From Branchiostoma floridae (Eukaryota > Chordata > Leptocardii > Amphioxiformes > Branchiostomatidae): a stretch of 64,000 bases of DNA. The DNA lies in assembly GCF_000003815.2 (NCBI RefSeq), contig NC_049989.1, positions 2,710,342 to 2,774,341 of the forward strand. The letters are read 5' to 3'. Shown here piece after piece: positions 60,039 to 64,000 of the stretch (its first letter is position 1; every line of letters starts with the position of its first letter). The notes below the pieces were generated by a model, which was not told the DNA's origin, ran no database searches, and saw nothing but the letters and a program-made list of their open reading frames with translations. Made by a program: the position numbers and the translations under genes.

Positions 60039-60200
60039 AATGTGGACTATACCCTTTGTTCCAAAATAGCTACAAGTTAGGATAAGGATACGTAAGTGTG
60101 AATCAGAACGATATTGTGTCGTTGACGATCCTTTTCTTTTTTTCTTCTTCCAGAATGTGGACTATACCCTTTGTTCCGAGGTAGCTACATGGTAACGGTA
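60039..60200 (+). repeat. Tandem duplication of the splice acceptor of the TAOK first coding exon
   Basis: TTCTTCTTCCAG plus AATGTGGACTATACCCTTTG occurs at 60027-60058 and again at 60142-60173 (period 115). Each is preceded by a T-rich tract and ATATTGTGTC. Both acceptors look usable. The proximal copy lies directly in front of the 5' UTR and start codon. Confidence 0.85.
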
Positions 60201-60274
60201 CGTAAGTGGCGGGACAAAACGTATCCCGCCACCCTGGGGTGAGGCCCCCATCCCACGGTGTGCGTAACGGGAGC

Positions 60275-61414
60275 ATGCCTACATCCAAACCGCTCATGAA
60301 GCGTCACAGTAAGCATGCAGACCCAGAGGTGGCTGCCCTCTTCGCTCAGGACGACCCTGAAACCATCTTCACCGACCTTCGGGAGATCGGACACGGAAGC
60401 TTCGGTGCTGTCTACTATGTGAGTGTCACTTGAAGTCTTTAAACAATGTTTCCATTTTGAAGTGGATGAGAAAAATCGAGGGGAGGATGGGTTATAGCTT
60501 AGGATTTCTCCATGCTTTCTTAGGGTAAAAAAAAATGTCTGCAGGGCTCGAAATACTTTTTTTTCTACATACCTGCACAGGTGCAGTTAACATTGGAAAT
60601 TACCTGCACCACTCAGGATTTAGAAAGTATTGATCATACTAAAATCTGTTCAGACACCATAGTACCTTATAAGTGGTCAATGCAGTCAATGCAGCTAGTA
60701 AATGTCCACTTGATGAGCCTTGTACTAGTATATATATATATGAACCCAGTATGTGGACCTGTGCAGGTTAGGTGCAGGTAGACCTAAAAAATACCTACAC
60801 AGTTTAAATTCAACCTAAACTAATCTGCATTTGTAGGTGGTATTTCGAACACTGATCTGTAATACAAATGCCATCATTTTGGAGAACAAATGCATCTTCA
60901 TAAGTCATCAAATTGTTCTTGTGTGAATAGAAATAGATGCTTAACTTAACTGGGGCCCCAGATGCTCAACTTTGCCGGCAAGCACCCTGCTGTAATGTCA
61001 AAGCCACAAGTTTTGTGACCTCGAATTGACAAGGATTTCATAGCTAAGCCCAAGTAAAGAAAGACCTTGTTTGTGACGCGGTGGTGAAAGATCAAACATG
61101 TACTGCCATTGTTGTTGCACTCTACCAAATCAAAACTGATGAATTGTTCTTATTTAGGGTATACCGGGACTTGAAACACTACCTTGAAATTAAATGAGGA
61201 CCATTGCAGGATAAAGATATGCTTGTTTTTATTTTGCTTGGTACAATAGTTAACATATTGCATGAAACTTGCAAATGTATTTTTAACCCAACAAACTGAG
61301 ATTTGGAGCCTGAGTCTGACCATGTATGTCTGTGTATTCCAGGCCAGAAACACTCGGACATGTGAGGTGGTGGCCATTAAGAAGATGTCCTACAGTGGCA
61401 AGCAGCAGGAGGAG
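60275..61414 (+). CDS. TAOK: TAO-family Ser/Thr protein kinase (TAOK1/2/3 orthologue), first two coding exons
   Basis: Coding exons 60275-60418 and 61343-61414, 72 residues, both phase 0; the rest lies past the window. The protein starts [20 protein letters not shown]; the start is supported by alignment with MPS..DPEIAELF of vertebrate TAOKs. The glycine-rich ATP loop GHGSFGAVY is at 40-47, preceded by FTDLREI. The catalytic-lysine strand [13 protein letters not shown] has Lys61. This is the STE20-type kinase N-terminus. TAO kinases act as MAP3Ks upstream of p38/JNK and in Hippo and microtubule regulation, in the cytoplasm; those roles are from the family. The next exon (KWQDII..) was not found up to 64000. 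A single-copy ancestor of TAOK1, 2 and 3 is likely. Confidence 0.92.
60542..60854. mobile_element. MITE with CAGGGCTCGAAATA ends (copy 2)
   Basis: Ends CAGGGCTCGAAATAC and TATTTCGAACACTG are inverted. The interior matches 55804-56091 (TTACCTGCACCACTC, GTGCAGGTTAGGTGCAGGTA). In TAOK intron between the two coding exons. Confidence 0.7.
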
Positions 61415-61535
61415 GTGGGTGCTATTATCTATTCATTGATTTATCAAGAGACTTACCACATTTTTGGAAGGATTGACCTCACAGGTGACTTCTAGTATCA
61501 CCTTTCCATGAAGTCAACCAGAGGTTTGATCTGGA

Positions 61536-61694
61536 AAGGTGGTATCTCACTGCACTGCACTGGGTTCGAAAGATACTCAACAAAGTTCAGAGATAAAGAA
61601 CAAATTTATTTTGTTGTCTTCTAAGTCATACTTTTTACGTATTACACACTGACAGTGACACAAGCTTGACGCAAGTGCAGTGAGATACCACCTT
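61536..61694. mobile_element. MITE with AAGGTGGTATCTCACTGCACT ends
   Basis: The left end, which begins AAGGTGGTATCTCACTGCAC, is inverted exactly at 61674-61694. About 159 bases in all, AT-rich middle. TAOK intron. Confidence 0.75.
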
Positions 61695-61904
61695 AAGGTT
61701 TGGTCCATTCACACTGGGAGGTATCTTTCGATAAGTGTGTTGTTCTTTAACATGCTTTAAATTGGTGTGGGACCTCCATCTTTATGTGCCGTCCAAGGAT
61801 GCTCCTAGCCAAAGCTATGTACTCATTTTCACATGAGTCAAGTGAGGAAATAAACCTCATCCCCAAGCAAAACTTTACAAACGTGCCCTGGAAACTGTCT
61901 TTCC

Positions 61905-61985
61905 TAGGGGCGCAACATTTGAGCCTGCTAGGGACTTAAACCCAGGAACTTTAGAGTCTAAACCAGCAAAACTACTTTGCTACGT
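61905..61985 (-). repeat. tRNA-derived SINE relic
   Basis: The minus strand has AAAGTTCCTGGGTTTAAGTCC with B-box-like GGGTTTAAGTCCC, and upstream AGCAAAGTAGTTTTGCTGG resembling a worn D-arm. Diverged. Confidence 0.35.
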
Positions 61986-62600
61986 TGTCTCATTTTCCAC
62001 AATACTTTCATCTTCCTACTTAGCTTAAGTCCATCATGCCAGCAAGGAAGTGTAACTGTTCTTCTACCTAGGAGAACTTCACTATTCTTTGCAGGCCATT
62101 TTTCTTTATATTTAATCCTAAAAAAAAGACAACCTCTATCCCTTTTGCCTAAGAATATAGAAACTCCCCTGAATGATATTTTCGGCCAGTCAGATGACCT
62201 TGCCACAAACGTTTCACCAAATCCTGAGCATATCCCCACCAAGGTTAGTAATTAGTGCTATCAGATGAACTTACGCCACCCTGGATCTTAAAATGAAGCT
62301 GCTGGCTCAACTGAGGGATTAATCTTTTGTCATCTGTCCATCATGTAGGCAGCCATGTGATGATGTCATTGTACAAAGCATAGTATTGAAAAAATGAATT
62401 TGCCTATTGTATGAAACATTTGCCAGCAAACGCAGAATGATTTCTCTTCCCAAAGTGTTGTGTGTTAGGGAAGAATACCCTTCTTTTCTGGGCAAAAACT
62501 TAAACCTGATCCCCAAGCAAAACTTTATGAAACTGCAGCTGTTGTACAATCAAAAACTAATGGAGATTCAACTCCTTTTCAAGTGGGGAGGGTCGGTTGT

Positions 62601-62917
62601 CAGGGTTGGACAAGTTTTCTAAGATTTACTTGTCCTATCGGGCAAGTACACAAAAATCTACTTGTCCAAACCATCATTTCACTTGCCTGAAATTAAAGTG
62701 ACATTTTTTGGTATATTTTCACTGCCAGCAAAGGAGTTATTTTATATTGGCTCTACTTTTCTGTGTTGCCTTGAGGGTTAATGCCATGACTGAAAAATAA
62801 TATAAAAATTTTCGCTCATGGAAAAATCTTACTTGCAAGTGATGTAGGTCATGTGCTTGCCCGATCAGCACTTTCACTTGCCCTGGACAATCAGGCTAGT
62901 GGACTTGTCCAACCCTG
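62601..62917. mobile_element. MITE, family with CAGGGTTGGACAAG ends (copy 2)
   Basis: Ends CAGGGTTGGACAAG and CTTGTCCAACCCTG are exact inverses. The interior repeats CTTGTCC and GGGCAAGT as in 11091-11407. No clear target duplication here. Confidence 0.75.
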
Positions 62918-64000
62918 ACTTTATTCAGAGCCTTGTGTAGTCATACAAAGCAGACATGATCGTGATGTCATGAAAATGAAAGCCCACCAAAAGATTGAAG
63001 ATTTCCAGTAATAAGTTGTAACCCAAAACCCAGGCTCCCTATCTAATCATATCTTTAGCTGTACGAGAGTCTGAAAAAGGCACGCAGCCAGAATTTGCCC
63101 GGGGGCCAGTGTGATGTGGTCTTGTCACTCGCAGTAGATTATCGGGTTGAAATGTGGTAATAATGATTCAAATTAGGTCCATCATTCACCATGGTATGTG
63201 CTAGGCTGTCCAGCCTGTCAAAACTAGTGTACAGAAGTTTAAATTATGAGGTAGTCATTAAGTGCACAGGCCTGGAAACTTTTGTCTAATGTCTGTCTAA
63301 AAAGGTAGGGGTAGTTGGTATTTAAAAGAAAAGACCAACCAGCCATCCACCCTTTTGAATGTTCAGTGTTTTGTTTAGTAGTAAATAGAAGGCATCCAAC
63401 TTGACCAAAGCGCATTGTTTATCATCATGTGCTGCTTTGTGTATCTTTCTTTGTTCTGGGGCAACTGCTCTGTTTACCTTTCATTCTTTAGACACAAGTT
63501 GAGATTGTTGAAATATTTTGTTATGCACTTCACCTTCAAGCTGGTTACTGGTCCATAGTCACATACAAATTGAGAACTAAAACACCTTTGTGGGGAAAGA
63601 TTCAGTGTACAAAATAACGTGAGATAGCGGTACATGTCGCCTGACCGGCGTTTTTCAAAGATCCCTGGGGGGAAACCCTGTACATACATAACAATAAATG
63701 ATAACAGTATAAAATCAAATACATGGTGACTCAGCAAGAATCGGCAAATGATAACGCAATTTAACTAAGACAAAATAAGGCAAATCAATTGTACACATTA
63801 ATCCTAATACAACTCGAAATCATAAATGAAATCAAATAAGTAATGGGAATTTGCATACCAATGTGAACAGAAAAAAAAGACGTGACATCTTGGTGAGGAA
63901 AGATTCAGTGTACAAATAGCGTGAAATAGCTGACGTAGGAAATTTGAAGTCGTTCAGTCTGATTATGACCTCTATGGGAAAGGAGGTATTGTTTTCGATC

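Larger units (their letters stand above)
49859..60153. other. Long region between SUDS3 start and TAOK first coding exon
   Basis: It must hold the SUDS3 promoter and the promoter, 5' UTR exon(s) and first intron of TAOK. A GC-richer segment at 50340-50900 includes GAGGCCGCCATCTTGAACG (YY1-like) and is the best candidate for the TAOK transcription start, with ACCGTAG|GTAACT at 50504-50516 as a possible donor. No other coding exon was recognised. Contents otherwise: a microsatellite at 53024, a MITE at 55804 and a minisatellite at 59487. Confidence 0.45.
61415..64000. other. TAOK intron (partial), no exon seen
   Basis: 2.6 kb with two MITEs, a SINE relic and otherwise unremarkable AT-rich sequence. 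I looked for the next kinase exon (K-W-Q-D-I-I) and did not find it. Confidence 0.5.

Noticed and set aside
61979-62255. 92- and 94-codon overlapping frames in the TAOK intron
   Set aside because: Opposite-strand shadows of each other with no domain; not the expected next kinase exon.

Overview
The window is animal nuclear DNA with many short, phase-consistent exons, GT-AG introns and a dense load of short inverted-repeat (MITE-like) elements. Gene content, gene order and repeat style suggest an invertebrate deuterostome, most likely a cephalochordate (amphioxus, Branchiostoma). This is an inference from protein resemblance and architecture, not from a database match. Splice models were built by hand. 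For every gene complete in the window, the exon lengths sum to a multiple of three and every junction phase agrees.

Layout, left to right. (1) 1-7090 (+): 3' part of a membrane receptor with Ig domains, a roughly 605-residue Thr/Ser-rich mucin-like stalk, a C-type lectin domain, a transmembrane segment and a short tail. (2) 8493-13026 (-): complete 329-residue receptor with signal peptide, F5/8-type C (discoidin) domain, EGF-like domain, transmembrane segment and Tyr-rich tail. The two receptors are convergent, and their transmembrane exons look related. (3) 14741-17814 (-): MRM3, mitochondrial 16S rRNA 2'-O-methyltransferase, 446 residues. (4) 17982-22323 (+): GLOD4, 296 residues, head-to-head with MRM3. 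(5, 6) 22836-27214 and 28825-33722 (-): two tandem FMN-dependent 2-hydroxyacid oxidases (HAO family) with identical exon phases and peroxisomal-type C-termini. (7) 34252-37545 (+): HTD2-like mitochondrial 3-hydroxyacyl-thioester dehydratase. (8) 40615-49858 (-): SUDS3/SDS3, Sin3-HDAC corepressor subunit, 323 residues in 12 exons. (9) 60275-61414 (+): first two coding exons of a TAO kinase that continues beyond the window.

Functional themes: two cell-surface recognition receptors; organelle metabolism and mitochondrial ribosome maturation (MRM3, HTD2, peroxisomal oxidases); and chromatin and kinase signalling (SUDS3, TAOK). MRM3/GLOD4 and SUDS3/TAOK are both head-to-head here. As far as I recall, both pairs are also neighbours in vertebrates, so they look like old, retained pairs.

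The least explained material is repetitive. A DNA-transposon-like family has GAGGGTCTGCATG ends and subterminal tandem CGTAA..CGTAG units that differ in concert between copies. A palindrome array encloses a tRNA-like Pol III module in the HTD2 intron. Perfect-ended MITEs are nested in SUDS3, some abutting splice sites. Several genes carry vestigial copies of their own exons. No CRISPR, operon or prokaryotic feature is present.
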